Shown: positions 9,011-17,651, numbered from the stretch's first letter. The stretch: 64,000 nt of DNA from Chitinophagaceae bacterium (GCA_016720565.1 JADKKJ010000001.1:434001-498000), one strand, 5' to 3'. Program-made: numbers and translations. The notes: generated from the letters alone by a model not told the origin.

Positions 9011-10336
9011 ATGATCCCAGCCAATAGAGAAGAAGGACTTAAAAAAGTGATCGGCATACCCGAGCTATCGCTTTCGATCATTAACAGTATTATAGGGGCA
9101 GGCATTTTTGCCCTGCCAGGTATAATAGGAGTTGCCTTGGGCGCTTTTGGGATCGTTGGATTTATATTTTGCGGGATCATGATGGCAGCTATTATGCTCT
9201 GTTATGCAGAGATTGGCACTAAGGTTACGAGCAGCGGTGGATCCTACGCTTATGTTGAAGCTGCTTTTGGAAGCCTGCCTTCCTATATTGTAAACTGGCT
9301 ATATTTTTTTGGTTGGGGCATGATGGGAAGTGCGGCACTGGTAAATATAATTGCTGATTCGCTGGCGGTTATTTTCCCGGTTTTCATGGATCCTTTTCCC
9401 CGGGGGATATTATTTTTTATCCTGATCAGTTTTATGGTTCTTGTAAATATTCGAGGCGCAAGGCAGGGTATACTTGTGGTAAAAATGATCACTATAATTA
9501 AAATATTACCACTGATCGCTTTGATCGTCTTTGGAACAGGATTAATAAAAACGACCAATCTTTACTGGGATAAATTACCCAGCTTCCAGACATTTGGAGG
9601 CTCCATGCTGGTTCTGTTTTTCGCATTTGCCGGATTTGAAACCTGTCTTGGGGCTAGTGGGGAGATAAAGGAACCTAAGAAAACCATTCCCTGGGGTATC
9701 CTGATCGGCGCAACGGTCGTGCTTGTTTTATATATGTTTCTGCAGATGGTGACACAGGGAGTCTTAGGTGACCAAATAGCACTTTATAAAGATGCCCCCC
9801 TGGCCGCAGTTGCAGCAAGGATCGTAGGTTCTAAAGGTGCAACTATACTCCTGCTGGCCGCAGCGATCTCCTGTTTTGGAAGCGTATTCATGGATATACT
9901 GGCTACCCCAAGAAATTTATTTGCTATGTCGAAAGATGGCTTGTTTCCGGTATTTTTCAGCAAAGTGCATACGCGGTATGCTACTCCTTATTGGGCCATT
10001 TTATTCTATGGCGGCGGCATTTTTTTATTTTCCATTTCTGGTGGATTCAAACAACTGGCCAGCCTGGCAAGCGCAGCCATTTTGCTGATCTACCTTGCGG
10101 TAGTACTGGCCATGGTAAAACTGAGAAAGCAAAAAGAATTGAGGGGTCAGTTTTTCAAAGCTCCCGGGGGATGGATAACCCCCATCATCGGCACCGCTAC
10201 CATTTGCTGGCTGCTGACCAGTTTATCGAGAACAGAGATCATTTCTACGCTGGTCTTTATCGCTATTATTATTTTATTCTTCTATATTTCCCGATTATTT
10301 AAAAGGCCTTCCATCGTTGATGAAATAAATAAGTGA
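9011..10336 (+). CDS. Amino acid permease (APC superfamily)
   Basis: 441 residues with 12 predicted transmembrane helices. The first helix carries SIINSIIGAGIFALPG, the substrate-binding unwound region (GAGIF) of APC transporters, and FAFAGFETCLGASGE matches the conserved helix-6 region. The likely role is proton- or exchange-coupled uptake of amino acids across the inner membrane. The M19 dipeptidase gene starts 3 bases after its stop, so the two probably form an operon that releases and imports amino acids. No clear TAnnTTTG box is visible in the 143 bases upstream. Confidence 0.9.
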   Translation: MIPANREEGLKKVIGIPELSLSIINSIIGAGIFALPGIIGVALGAFGIVGFIFCGIMMAAIMLCYAEIGTKVTSSGGSYAYVEAAFGSLPSYIVNWLYFFGWGMMGSAALVNIIADSLAVIFPVFMDPFPRGILFFILISFMVLVNIRGARQGILVVKMITIIKILPLIALIVFGTGLIKTTNLYWDKLPSFQTFGGSMLVLFFAFAGFETCLGASGEIKEPKKTIPWGILIGATVVLVLYMFLQMVTQGVLGDQIALYKDAPLAAVAARIVGSKGATILLLAAAISCFGSVFMDILATPRNLFAMSKDGLFPVFFSKVHTRYATPYWAILFYGGGIFLFSISGGFKQLASLASAAILLIYLAVVLAMVKLRKQKELRGQFFKAPGGWITPIIGTATICWLLTSLSRTEIISTLVFIAIIILFFYISRLFKRPSIVDEINK

Positions 10337-10339
10337 ACC

Positions 10340-11491
10340 ATGCGAATATTTTTCCTTTGCTATTTTTTGTTTTCGATAAATGGGTTATCCGCGCAGTCAT
10401 CCTCCATCCTTGTGGACACACATAATGATTTTCTGTACAAAAGCCTGGATAGCGGTTATGCGTTCGATAAGGATCTGCGGGGTATAACTCATACCGATCT
10501 TGACCGGTTGAGGGCAGGGGGAGTGAAACTGCAGTTCTTTTCCGTTTTCTGCGATGGAGAGAAGGTATCGCCTTATCGTTATGCGATGACGGCCATGGAT
10601 ACGCTGGAAGCTGTGATCAAAAGAAATCCTGGAAAGATGGTCCTGATCAAAAATAGCAGGGAACTGAAAAATGCCATAAGGCAGGGTAAGCTGGCGGCCG
10701 TATACGGGGTAGAAGGTGGTCATATGATGGAGAATGACCTTTCCAAACTCCAAACCATGTATGATCGGGGAACACGGTACATGACCCTTACCTGGAATAA
10801 CTCTACCGATTGGGCCAGCAGCGCTTTTGATGAAAGATTCAAAAAAGATATAGCGCATAAAGGACTAACTGATTTCGGAAAGCAGGTTGTCAGGAAAATG
10901 AATGAACTGGGCATGATGGTAGATGTAAGTCATTTGGGTGAAACCAGTTTCTGGGATGTGATAGCTACCACGGTCAAACCGGTGATCGCTTCCCATAGTT
11001 CGGTATATGCTTTCTCTCCTCACCAGCGTAACCTGAAAGATGAGCAAATACTTGCTATTGCCAGGAACGGTGGTGTGATACAGGTAAATTTTTATTCAGG
11101 ATTTCTTGATAGCAGTTATGAAAGAAAAAAATCGGCTTTTTTCAATGATCATAAAAAAGAGGTGGATTCGCTGACCAGCGCCAGAGTACCTGATTATCTT
11201 GTGGAAGCGTTTTTATTCCTGAAATATCCAGAAGAAGTAAGCCAAATGAGACCGCCTTTATCTTTACTGATCGATCATATTGATTATATTAAAAACCTGG
11301 CGGGCATCGATCATGTTGGATTAGGTTCGGATTTTGATGGGATAGAATCTGCGCCCCTTGGTTTGAATGATGTGACCAGTTACCCCCTGATCGCTGCGGC
11401 ATTAAAGGAAAGAGGATATAGCAGGAAGGAGCTGGCAAAAGTGCTTGGTGGAAATTTGCTGAGGGTTTGGAGGGAGAATGAGAAGAGGTAG
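10340..11491 (+). CDS. Membrane dipeptidase (peptidase M19, renal-dipeptidase type)
   Basis: 383 residues with a signal peptide (1-19, ending LSAQ). The binuclear zinc ligands are all present: His28 and Asp30 in THND, Glu125 in GVEGGH, His198 in SHLGE and His219 in SHSS. The C-terminal LGSDFDG motif is also conserved. It hydrolyses dipeptides, including D-residue-containing ones, in the periplasm. It directly follows the amino-acid permease (3-base gap), consistent with peptide salvage. The last codons (RENEKR) run into a purine-rich octamer array that begins just past the TAG stop. Confidence 0.95.
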   Translation: MRIFFLCYFLFSINGLSAQSSSILVDTHNDFLYKSLDSGYAFDKDLRGITHTDLDRLRAGGVKLQFFSVFCDGEKVSPYRYAMTAMDTLEAVIKRNPGKMVLIKNSRELKNAIRQGKLAAVYGVEGGHMMENDLSKLQTMYDRGTRYMTLTWNNSTDWASSAFDERFKKDIAHKGLTDFGKQVVRKMNELGMMVDVSHLGETSFWDVIATTVKPVIASHSSVYAFSPHQRNLKDEQILAIARNGGVIQVNFYSGFLDSSYERKKSAFFNDHKKEVDSLTSARVPDYLVEAFLFLKYPEEVSQMRPPLSLLIDHIDYIKNLAGIDHVGLGSDFDGIESAPLGLNDVTSYPLIAAALKERGYSRKELAKVLGGNLLRVWRENEKR

Positions 11492-11493
11492 GA

Positions 11494-11525
11494 AAGTTGA
11501 GAAGTTGAGGGGTTGAGAAGTTGAG
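11494..11525 (+). repeat. Octamer tandem array after the dipeptidase stop
   Basis: Four units of 8 bases: AAGTTGAG, AAGTTGAG, GGGTTGAG, AAGTTGAG. It begins 3 bases after the stop codon of the M19 gene. It shares the RRGT head of the rpsA array but has a different tail. Confidence 0.85.
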
Positions 11526-11540
11526 GTAGAAAGGATTTCA

Positions 11541-11548
11541 TAAATTTG
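11541..11548 (+). promoter_or_regulatory. -7 promoter element (TAAATTTG) of the second acyltransferase
   Basis: Exact TAnnTTTG match ending 17 bases before ATG 11566. It overlaps a possible GTG start at 11548 and so argues for the ATG. Confidence 0.6.
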
Positions 11549-11565
11549 TGGAAGAATTCAGGAGC

Positions 11566-12330
11566 ATGAATAATTTGATTGATCGATTGCGCCATTTTCA
11601 CCCAGTTCGAAAGCTTGTTTATTTTTTTGTTGGACTGGCTTCCTATCCGGGCATTGCCATCGTGAACCGTATCAGGATAAGTGGCACGGAACATTTTCGG
11701 GACCTCCCCCGGAGAAAAGTTTTATTCGTTAGTAATCACCAGACCTATTTCGCCGACGTTATTACCTTCCTTCATATTTTCTGTGCAGTAAAATGGGGCA
11801 AGAAAAACAGGCTGGGCATTCCTTATTATTTACTGAACCCATTTACAAGAGTGAATTATGTGGCTGCTGAAGAAACGATGAAAGGAAGTTTGATCAGTCG
11901 CATATTCCTGCTGGCTGGTGGTCTGACAGTAAGGAGAACCTGGAAAGAAGGTGGTAATGAAGTTAGAAAAGGGTTGGATCCCTCCGATACCCGGAAGATC
12001 ACCAGGGCACTGGAAAATAACTGGGTGATCACCTTTCCGCAGGGCACTACCAAGCCATTCGCACCGGGAAGAAAAGGAACGGCCCTTATCATCAAACAAA
12101 CCCGGCCGATAGTTATTCCCGTGGTCATTTCCGGGTTCTGGCGGGCCTTCAATAAAAAAGGATTGAAGTTTAAGAAAAAAGGCGTTCTCTTATCGGTCAC
12201 ATTCAAAGAGCCACTGAAGATCGATTATGAAGCTTCTACCCAGGAGATACTGGAGCAATTGATGGATTCCATTGAACAAAGCAAGAAATTCATGTGGAGA
12301 AGAAAAGAGTCAGTAATTAGTAATTATTGA
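11566..12330 (+). CDS. 1-acyl-sn-glycerol-3-phosphate acyltransferase family protein
   Basis: 254 residues from ATG 11566, preceded by AGGAGC and a promoter box at 11541-11548. The frame also has a GTG at 11548. The acyltransferase core is SNHQTYFADV (His-x5-Asp), followed by a TFPQGTTKPF block equivalent to the EGTR acceptor-binding motif. It probably esterifies the sn-2 position of lysophosphatidate or a related lipid at the inner membrane. It is shorter than, and not closely similar to, the acyltransferase at 2184-3152 and lacks that protein's C-terminal membrane helices. Confidence 0.87.
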   Translation: MNNLIDRLRHFHPVRKLVYFFVGLASYPGIAIVNRIRISGTEHFRDLPRRKVLFVSNHQTYFADVITFLHIFCAVKWGKKNRLGIPYYLLNPFTRVNYVAAEETMKGSLISRIFLLAGGLTVRRTWKEGGNEVRKGLDPSDTRKITRALENNWVITFPQGTTKPFAPGRKGTALIIKQTRPIVIPVVISGFWRAFNKKGLKFKKKGVLLSVTFKEPLKIDYEASTQEILEQLMDSIEQSKKFMWRRKESVISNY

Positions 12331-12364
12331 CTCTCGACTCTGGGCCCCTGACCATAGACTCCCT
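12312..12364 (+). repeat. Degenerate heptamer tract after the acyltransferase
   Basis: Units of about 7 bases such as AGTAATT (twice), TTGACTC, TCGACTC and TAGACTC. The tract begins inside the last codons and includes the stop codon. The repeats are degenerate, so confidence is moderate. Confidence 0.5.
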
Positions 12365-12372
12365 CTAATGCC

Positions 12373-12380
12373 TACCTTTG
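12373..12380 (+). promoter_or_regulatory. -7 promoter element (TACCTTTG) of the thioesterase gene
   Basis: Exact TAnnTTTG match ending 21 bases before ATG 12402. Confidence 0.65.
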
Positions 12381-12401
12381 CAATAATTAAAATTAACAAG
12401 C

Positions 12402-12917
12402 ATGGAACCTCGAAGTTCAGCTTCCTCCCTTACTGTAATGACCGAACTTGTATTGCCTAACGATACTAACCTTCATGGAAACCTGATGGGTGGCCGGCTG
12501 ATGTACTGGATGGATATTGCCGCGGCATTAGCTGCCCAAAGGCATTGCAATGGTCCTGTGGTCACTGCTTCGGTGGACAATATTTCATTTGAGAATCCAA
12601 TTAAGCTGGGTAATGTGGTGCATATAGAGGCTAAGGTTTCCCGTTCCTTTAATTCCTCTATGGAGGTGCATATGAAAGTGTGGGGAGAAGATGTGATACA
12701 GCGATTCAAATATAAAAGCAATGAAGCCTATTATACATTCGTAGCGCTGAACCCTACGGGCCGTCCTCGCCCTGTGCCGGAAGTGCTGGCCGAATCAGAA
12801 GAAGAAAAAAAGATATTTGAAGGCGCCCTCAGAAGAAGGCAGTTAAGGCTGATCCTTGGAGGAAAAATGAAACCAATGGATGCCACAGAACTAAAGGCCT
12901 TGTTTGTGAGAGAATAG
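12402..12917 (+). CDS. Acyl-CoA thioesterase (hotdog fold, YciA/BACH family)
   Basis: 171 residues with a single hotdog domain. The family block NDTNLHGNLMGGRLMYWMDI contains the active-site region, with Asp at the start of the long helix, and FENPIKLGNVVHIEAKV is the second conserved strand pair. Such enzymes hydrolyse acyl-CoA to free acid and CoA in the cytoplasm. The C-terminal ~45 residues (EVLAESEEEKKIFEGALRRRQ) are a charged helix typical of the acyl-CoA hydrolase branch. The neighbours, a lipid acyltransferase and proline dehydrogenase, have their own promoters. Confidence 0.9.
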   Translation: MEPRSSASSLTVMTELVLPNDTNLHGNLMGGRLMYWMDIAAALAAQRHCNGPVVTASVDNISFENPIKLGNVVHIEAKVSRSFNSSMEVHMKVWGEDVIQRFKYKSNEAYYTFVALNPTGRPRPVPEVLAESEEEKKIFEGALRRRQLRLILGGKMKPMDATELKALFVRE

Positions 12918-12947
12918 GTGAATGGTGAATGAGTGAATAGGTGAAAA
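12912..12947 (+). repeat. Octamer-type array overlapping the thioesterase stop codon
   Basis: Units GGTGAAT, GGTGAATG, AGTGAATA, GGTGAAAA, nearly identical to the rpsA array. The TAG stop (12915-12917) falls in the first unit. Confidence 0.8.
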
Positions 12948-12983
12948 ATGAGCAGACTCATTTTTGATTTTCCGTTAATCTCC

Positions 12984-12991
12984 TACATTTG
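12984..12991 (+). promoter_or_regulatory. -7 promoter element (TACATTTG) of proline dehydrogenase
   Basis: Exact TAnnTTTG match ending 18 bases before ATG 13010. It overlaps an in-frame TTG at 12989 and so excludes that codon as the start. Confidence 0.65.
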
Positions 12992-13009
12992 CTTTCTCAA
13001 TCTGATCGC

Positions 13010-14236
13010 ATGCCAGAATATCCTCCGATTTCTTTTGATAATACAGAATTAGCCTTTCAATATAAGTCAGATAAAGAACTGAAAAAAGCCCGCTTTCTTT
13101 TTTCAATGATGGGCCGTCCCTGGTTGGTGAAAATTGGAACCAGGATCACTCCATGGGCCATACATGCCGGGCTTCCAATTAAAGGCCTGATCCGGAATAC
13201 CATTTTTTCACAGTTCGTAGGAGGTGAGACCCTGCAGGAAACAGCAGCCGTTGCAAAAAAAATGGCAGCCTATAATGTAAAGGTCATACTGGATTATGGA
13301 GTGGAAGGAAAAGAAGGCGAAGAGAATTTTGAACATGCCTGCGATGTGTTCATTGATGTGATCAATTACGCGGCCTCTCAGCCTAATATCCCTTTTATGA
13401 GTGTTAAGGTCACCGGCTTTGCCAGGTTTGGCCTGCTTGAAAAATACCATGACCTCATGCAGAAGCTGGAAGGCTCCCTCATGTCGAGATTCTTAAAAGC
13501 CCAGGAACAACTATCCCCTTCAGAAAAAGAAGAATGGCATAAGATCCAGCATCGCACGATGCGTATTTGCGCTGCAGCAGAAAAAAAATCCATTGGCGTT
13601 TCCATTGATGCGGAAGAGACCTGGATACAGGATCCGGTAGATGCACTGTCCATACTGATGATGGTTGAATTCAATAAGAAAAAAGCGATCGTATTCAATA
13701 CTACCCAGCATTACCGCCACGACCGGCTGCAATTCCTGCAGGATAGTTATGAAGCAGCGGCAGCACGTGGATTTATACTGGGTGCCAAGTTGGTTAGGGG
13801 CGCTTATATGGAAAAAGAACGCCGTCGCGCTGCAGAGATGGGATACCCTGATCCTATCAATCCCGATAAGGAAAGCACCGACCGCGATTATGATGCCGGC
13901 GTTAAATTCTGTATCGACCATATTGATCAGGTCTCCCTCGTTGTAGCTTCCCATAATGAAAGATCAAACCTCTATGCCGTTGAATTGCTGATGGAGAAGG
14001 GCCTTCCGCTTGACCATCCTCATGTGCATTGGAGCCAGCTTTACGGAATGAGCGACAATATCAGTTTCAATCTTGCGCATGCCGGATGCAGCGTAAGTAA
14101 ATACCTTCCCTTTGGACCCATTAAAGATGTAGTGCCATACCTCATGCGCCGCGCAGAAGAAAACACTTCTGTGAAAGGGCAAACTGGACGGGAACTGGGT
14201 TTGATCGCTAAAGAAACCAGGAGAAGGGGTATCTGA
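13010..14236 (+). CDS. Proline dehydrogenase family protein
   Basis: 408 residues from ATG 13010; an in-frame TTG at 12989 overlaps the promoter box and is unlikely. The FAD-binding PRODH barrel is recognisable from KVILDYGVEGKEGEE, VKVTGFA, QHYRHDRLQFL, GAKLVRGAYMEKER and the C-terminal YLMRRAEENTSVKG. It oxidises proline to pyrroline-5-carboxylate and passes electrons to quinone. It is a monofunctional enzyme; no pyrroline-5-carboxylate dehydrogenase domain or gene is adjacent, so the second step must be encoded elsewhere. Confidence 0.93.
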   Translation: MPEYPPISFDNTELAFQYKSDKELKKARFLFSMMGRPWLVKIGTRITPWAIHAGLPIKGLIRNTIFSQFVGGETLQETAAVAKKMAAYNVKVILDYGVEGKEGEENFEHACDVFIDVINYAASQPNIPFMSVKVTGFARFGLLEKYHDLMQKLEGSLMSRFLKAQEQLSPSEKEEWHKIQHRTMRICAAAEKKSIGVSIDAEETWIQDPVDALSILMMVEFNKKKAIVFNTTQHYRHDRLQFLQDSYEAAAARGFILGAKLVRGAYMEKERRRAAEMGYPDPINPDKESTDRDYDAGVKFCIDHIDQVSLVVASHNERSNLYAVELLMEKGLPLDHPHVHWSQLYGMSDNISFNLAHAGCSVSKYLPFGPIKDVVPYLMRRAEENTSVKGQTGRELGLIAKETRRRGI

Positions 14237-14243
14237 TAAGGCA

Positions 14244-14264
14244 AGCTGTGAGCTTTGAGCCATG
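14244..14264 (+). repeat. Heptamer tandem array after proline dehydrogenase
   Basis: Three 7-base units AGCTGTG, AGCTTTG, AGCCATG, starting 7 bases after the stop codon. The same motif class recurs at 17652-17684. Confidence 0.65.
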
Positions 14265-14295
14265 AGGGGCTTCGTTTAATTTCTTAAATTGCGGC

Positions 14296-15090
14296 ATGCA
14301 GCAATATCACGATCTCCTGAAGCATATACTTGCGAATGGCCACGAGAAATCTGACCGGACTGGCACTGGTACCAAAAGCATTTTTGGTTACCAGATGCGT
14401 TTCGACCTGCAAAAAGGATTTCCATTGGTCACTACTAAAAAAGTTCATCTTAAAAGTATCATTTACGAATTATTATGGTTCCTGAAAGGGGAGACCAATA
14501 CTGCCTATCTTAAGGAAAACGGGGTAAGTATCTGGGATGAATGGGCAAATGCAAATGGAGACCTGGGACCGGTTTATGGAAAGCAATGGAGAAAATGGGA
14601 AGCCAGGAATGGCCAGGTGATCGACCAGATCAGCGATGTGGTGAACCAGATAAAAAACAACCCGGATAGCCGCCGTATGATCGTGAGCGCCTGGAATGTT
14701 GGGGAATTATCCGAAATGGCCCTGATGCCCTGCCATTCTTTTTTTCAGTTTTATGTAGCCGGAGGAAAATTAAGTTGCCAGCTCTACCAGCGCAGCGCGG
14801 ATGTATTCCTGGGGGTGCCATTCAATATCGCCTCTTACGCGTTACTGACCATGATGATGGCCCAGGTCTGCGACCTTCAGCCGGGTGATTTTGTGCATAC
14901 ATTCGGAGATGCCCATATTTACAATAACCATATGGAACAGGTGAACCTGCAACTTAGCCGGGAGCCTTTTCCGCTGCCAACCATGCGGCTCAATCCTGAA
15001 GTGAAGAATATCTTCGATTTTAATTTTGAAGATTTCACCCTGGAGAATTATGAGAGCCATAAAGGGATTAAGGCCCCGGTTGCCATTTGA
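14296..15090 (+). CDS. thyA: Thymidylate synthase
   Basis: 264 residues, the E. coli ThyA length. The catalytic cysteine is Cys146 in MPCHSFFQFYV. The phosphate-binding region (SDRTGTGTKSIFG), YQRSADVFLGVPFNIASYA and HIYNNHMEQ are conserved. It converts dUMP to dTMP using methylene-tetrahydrofolate and generates dihydrofolate. folA follows within 16 bases and recycles that product, so the pair forms a functional unit. The upstream TAAATTGC resembles but does not fully match the -7 consensus. Confidence 0.98.
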   Translation: MQQYHDLLKHILANGHEKSDRTGTGTKSIFGYQMRFDLQKGFPLVTTKKVHLKSIIYELLWFLKGETNTAYLKENGVSIWDEWANANGDLGPVYGKQWRKWEARNGQVIDQISDVVNQIKNNPDSRRMIVSAWNVGELSEMALMPCHSFFQFYVAGGKLSCQLYQRSADVFLGVPFNIASYALLTMMMAQVCDLQPGDFVHTFGDAHIYNNHMEQVNLQLSREPFPLPTMRLNPEVKNIFDFNFEDFTLENYESHKGIKAPVAI

Positions 15091-15094
15091 TCCC

Positions 15095-15102
15095 TAAATT
15101 TG
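15095..15102 (+). promoter_or_regulatory. -7 promoter element (TAAATTTG) directly before folA
   Basis: Exact TAnnTTTG match ending 3 bases before ATG 15106. If used, transcription would start at or very near the start codon. Confidence 0.5.
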
Positions 15103-15105
15103 TCT

Positions 15106-15603
15106 ATGCTTATCTCTCTTGTTGTAGCCGCCGCTACTAATAATGTGATCGGTCTGAAAGGGCAATTGCCCTGGAGTTTACCCAATGACATGAAATTCTT
15201 CAAGAATGTTACCTGGGGTATGCCCGTGGTGATGGGAAGGAAAACCTTTGAAGCATTAGGCAAGCCACTTCCGGGAAGGAAAAATATTGTGATCAGTCGT
15301 GGAAATGAACTTACTGCTGAAGGTATAGTGCCGGTAAAGAATTTTGAGGATGCATTTTTTGTGGCGGGGGAGACCGATGCTAAAGAAGTGATGGTGATAG
15401 GTGGGGGGGAGATCTATAAAGCAATTTTTCCAAAGGCCGGCCGTATCTATATCACTCGTGTAGATGCAGCACCTGAAGGCGATACCTGGTTTCCCGCTAT
15501 AGATCCAAAGGAATGGCACCTGATGAGCCAGAAGGATCATGAGGCGGATGAAAAACATGCCTATAATTATTCTTTTCAGGTTTGGGAAAGATACCATCGC
15601 TGA
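15106..15603 (+). CDS. folA: Dihydrofolate reductase
   Basis: 165 residues from ATG 15106; an in-frame TTG two codons earlier overlaps a promoter box. Conserved blocks: VVAAATNNVIGLKGQLPW (substrate/cofactor loop with the W of the M20 loop), LPNDMKFFK with the active-site Asp, VVMGRKTFEALGKPLPGRKNIVISR (NADPH binding) and VIGGGEIYKAI. It reduces dihydrofolate to tetrahydrofolate. It sits 15 bases after thyA and 1 base before the methyltransferase gene, so it can be read from the thyA promoter and possibly also from its own. Confidence 0.97.
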   Translation: MLISLVVAAATNNVIGLKGQLPWSLPNDMKFFKNVTWGMPVVMGRKTFEALGKPLPGRKNIVISRGNELTAEGIVPVKNFEDAFFVAGETDAKEVMVIGGGEIYKAIFPKAGRIYITRVDAAPEGDTWFPAIDPKEWHLMSQKDHEADEKHAYNYSFQVWERYHR

Positions 15604-15604
15604 T

Positions 15605-16402
15605 ATGTACGCTCCTTTTAAAATTGCTTTTAAATACCTCCGCCACTGGTTCAATGCCTCCAATGGAAATGGACATGGTATGCATTCGCCTTTTGTTTTT
15701 GAATTCATCACTAAGCTGCTAAAGGATAAAACCCAATATCCTGCGTATGCAAAAGTGGAGGCTTTGCGAAAGCAATTACTGCGTGACAATAGTTTACTTC
15801 AGGTGGAAGACCTGGGGGCCGGATCCGGGTTATCAAAAGGCAACCTCCGTACTGTATCATCCATAGCCCGGAATGCGGCAAAGCCAAAAAAATGGGGGCA
15901 GCTATTATACCGTATAGTGAAATATTATCAGCCTTCCTCTATTTTAGAATTAGGTACCTCATTGGGAATTTCCACCGCCTATCTTTCTTCAGGCAATCAG
16001 CATTCTCTGGTGACCAGCCTGGAAGGATCGCCCATGATCGCCTCAAAGGCGAAAGAAAACCTGGAAATGTTGGGGGTCAGAAATGTAAATCAACTGACCG
16101 GTAGTTTTGATGATCTCCTACCCGGATTATTGCAGGAAGAAAAGATCTGGGACCTGGTATTTATTGACGGGAACCATCGGAAAGAACCAACCCTTCGGTA
16201 TTTTGAATGGTTCATGAAAAGTTCGGGACCGGGGTCCGTCCTTATTTTTGATGACATACACTGGAGTGCTGAAATGGAGGAGGCCTGGGAGCAGATCCGC
16301 CTGGATCCGAGGGTACGTTGCAGCCTTGACCTGTTTTTCCTGGGCCTGGTATTTTTCCGCGAGGAATTCCATGAAAAACTGGATTTTTCCATTCGTGCCT
16401 GA
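15605..16402 (+). CDS. Class I SAM-dependent methyltransferase (O-methyltransferase-like)
   Basis: 265 residues from ATG 15605, one base after the folA stop. The open frame extends further into folA but without coding character there. The Rossmann motif I reads ILELGTSLGISTAYLS, and DLVFIDGNHRKE with LIFDDIHWS provide motifs typical of Methyltransf_24/O-methyltransferase families. The C-terminal ~40 residues (SLDLFFLGLVFFREEF) are the conserved dimerisation/strand region. It is probably a small-molecule methyltransferase in the cytoplasm; the substrate is unknown. Its operon position with thyA-folA may be only positional. Confidence 0.85.
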   Translation: MYAPFKIAFKYLRHWFNASNGNGHGMHSPFVFEFITKLLKDKTQYPAYAKVEALRKQLLRDNSLLQVEDLGAGSGLSKGNLRTVSSIARNAAKPKKWGQLLYRIVKYYQPSSILELGTSLGISTAYLSSGNQHSLVTSLEGSPMIASKAKENLEMLGVRNVNQLTGSFDDLLPGLLQEEKIWDLVFIDGNHRKEPTLRYFEWFMKSSGPGSVLIFDDIHWSAEMEEAWEQIRLDPRVRCSLDLFFLGLVFFREEFHEKLDFSIRA

Positions 16403-16502
16403 AAAAGACAAAACTCAGTTCCCGAACAAACGCTGGTCAGTATGCTTCCTTAAAAAATATCTATCTTCCCGCCGTCAAATTCACCTGAAATCGTAATCAT
16501 CG

Positions 16503-17618
16503 ATGACCATAGGATTGCTTAAAGAACCAGCTACAGAAACAAGGGTATCCCTGCTCGCGGAAGCGGTTGCTTCAATTACAAAAAAAAATATAACTGTATT
16601 GGTGGAAGATGGGGCTGGAAACGGCGCCTTTTGCAGCAATGCCGATTATGAAAAAGCGGGAGCCCAGGTGCGGCCCCGGGAAGAAGTATTGGCAGCAGAC
16701 CTGATCCTTGGTCTTCATGCCCCCACTGCGGCCGAGGTGGAAAAACTTTCGGGAAAGGTGCTGATAGGGGTTTACCAGCCTTTATTTGCGAAAGAACTGA
16801 TGAAAGAATGGGCCTCAAAAGGGTTGACCGTTTTTTCACTGGATATGCTGCCACGTACCACCAGGGCCCAGGCCATGGATGTACTGAGCTCACAGGGTAA
16901 TATATCCGGTTATAAGGCAGTATTAACTGCCGCTGCCATGTATCCCCGTTATTTTCCCATGTTCATGACTGCCGCCGGAAGCATTGTTCCCGCCAAGATC
17001 CTGATCCTGGGTGCAGGTGTTGCCGGTTTACAAGCCATTGCAACTGCCAAAAGATTAGGTGCGGTAGTAGAGGTTTTTGATACTCGTCCCGCAGTAAAAG
17101 AAGAGGTCATGTCGTTAGGGGCCAAATTCGTGGAGGTGGAAGGCGCTGCCGATGCCAGTAAAGCCGGAGGTTATGCCGTAGAGCAATCGGAAGAATTCAT
17201 GAGAAAACAAAAAGCCCGCATTGCTGAAAGCGTGGCCAAATCGGATATCATTATCACCACTGCACAGATCCCGGGGAAACAGGCACCGATACTTATAACG
17301 GAGGAAATGGTGAACTCCATGCGAAATGGTTCCATCATCATTGATATTGCTGCAGCCACTGGTGGAAATACGCCTTATACAAAAAATAATGAGACCGTTG
17401 TGATCAATGGCGTGAGTATCGTGGGTAATTCAGCCCTTCCATCAACCATGCCTTCCGATTCAAGTAAAGTATATGGAAAGAATATTCTCAATTTTCTTGC
17501 ACTTTTGATAAACAAAGAAGGCTTGTTGAATCTTAATTGGGAAGATGACCTGGTGAAGGGTAGTTGTATCACGCATGGGGGGAAGGTGGTGAATGAGAGG
17601 GTGAGTAGTGAGAAGTGA
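16503..17618 (+). CDS. pntAA: NAD(P) transhydrogenase subunit alpha, part 1 (domain I)
   Basis: 371 residues covering domain I, the NAD(H)-binding cytoplasmic part of the proton-translocating transhydrogenase. The dinucleotide-binding fold is ILGAGVAGLQAIATAKRLGA with the acidic strand end VFDTRP. QEEFMRKQ-like and TTAQIPGKQAPILIT segments are typical of AlaDH/PntA families. Here the alpha chain is split into two genes and followed by pntB, the three-gene form seen in Rhodospirillum and many Bacteroidota. The last ten codons (VVNERVSSEK) are encoded by a GTGAAT-type repeat, so the tail is probably not functional. Confidence 0.95.
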   Translation: MTIGLLKEPATETRVSLLAEAVASITKKNITVLVEDGAGNGAFCSNADYEKAGAQVRPREEVLAADLILGLHAPTAAEVEKLSGKVLIGVYQPLFAKELMKEWASKGLTVFSLDMLPRTTRAQAMDVLSSQGNISGYKAVLTAAAMYPRYFPMFMTAAGSIVPAKILILGAGVAGLQAIATAKRLGAVVEVFDTRPAVKEEVMSLGAKFVEVEGAADASKAGGYAVEQSEEFMRKQKARIAESVAKSDIIITTAQIPGKQAPILITEEMVNSMRNGSIIIDIAAATGGNTPYTKNNETVVINGVSIVGNSALPSTMPSDSSKVYGKNILNFLALLINKEGLLNLNWEDDLVKGSCITHGGKVVNERVSSEK

Positions 17619-17630
17619 ATGGTGAATAAT
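17588..17630 (+). repeat. GTGAAT-type array spanning the pntAA stop codon
   Basis: Irregular 6-8 base units with GTGAAT/GTGAGT cores run from inside the last pntAA codons through the TGA stop into the gap. It is the same class as the arrays at 5208 and 12912. Confidence 0.7.
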
Positions 17631-17651
17631 TCAATAATTAAATAACAAATG

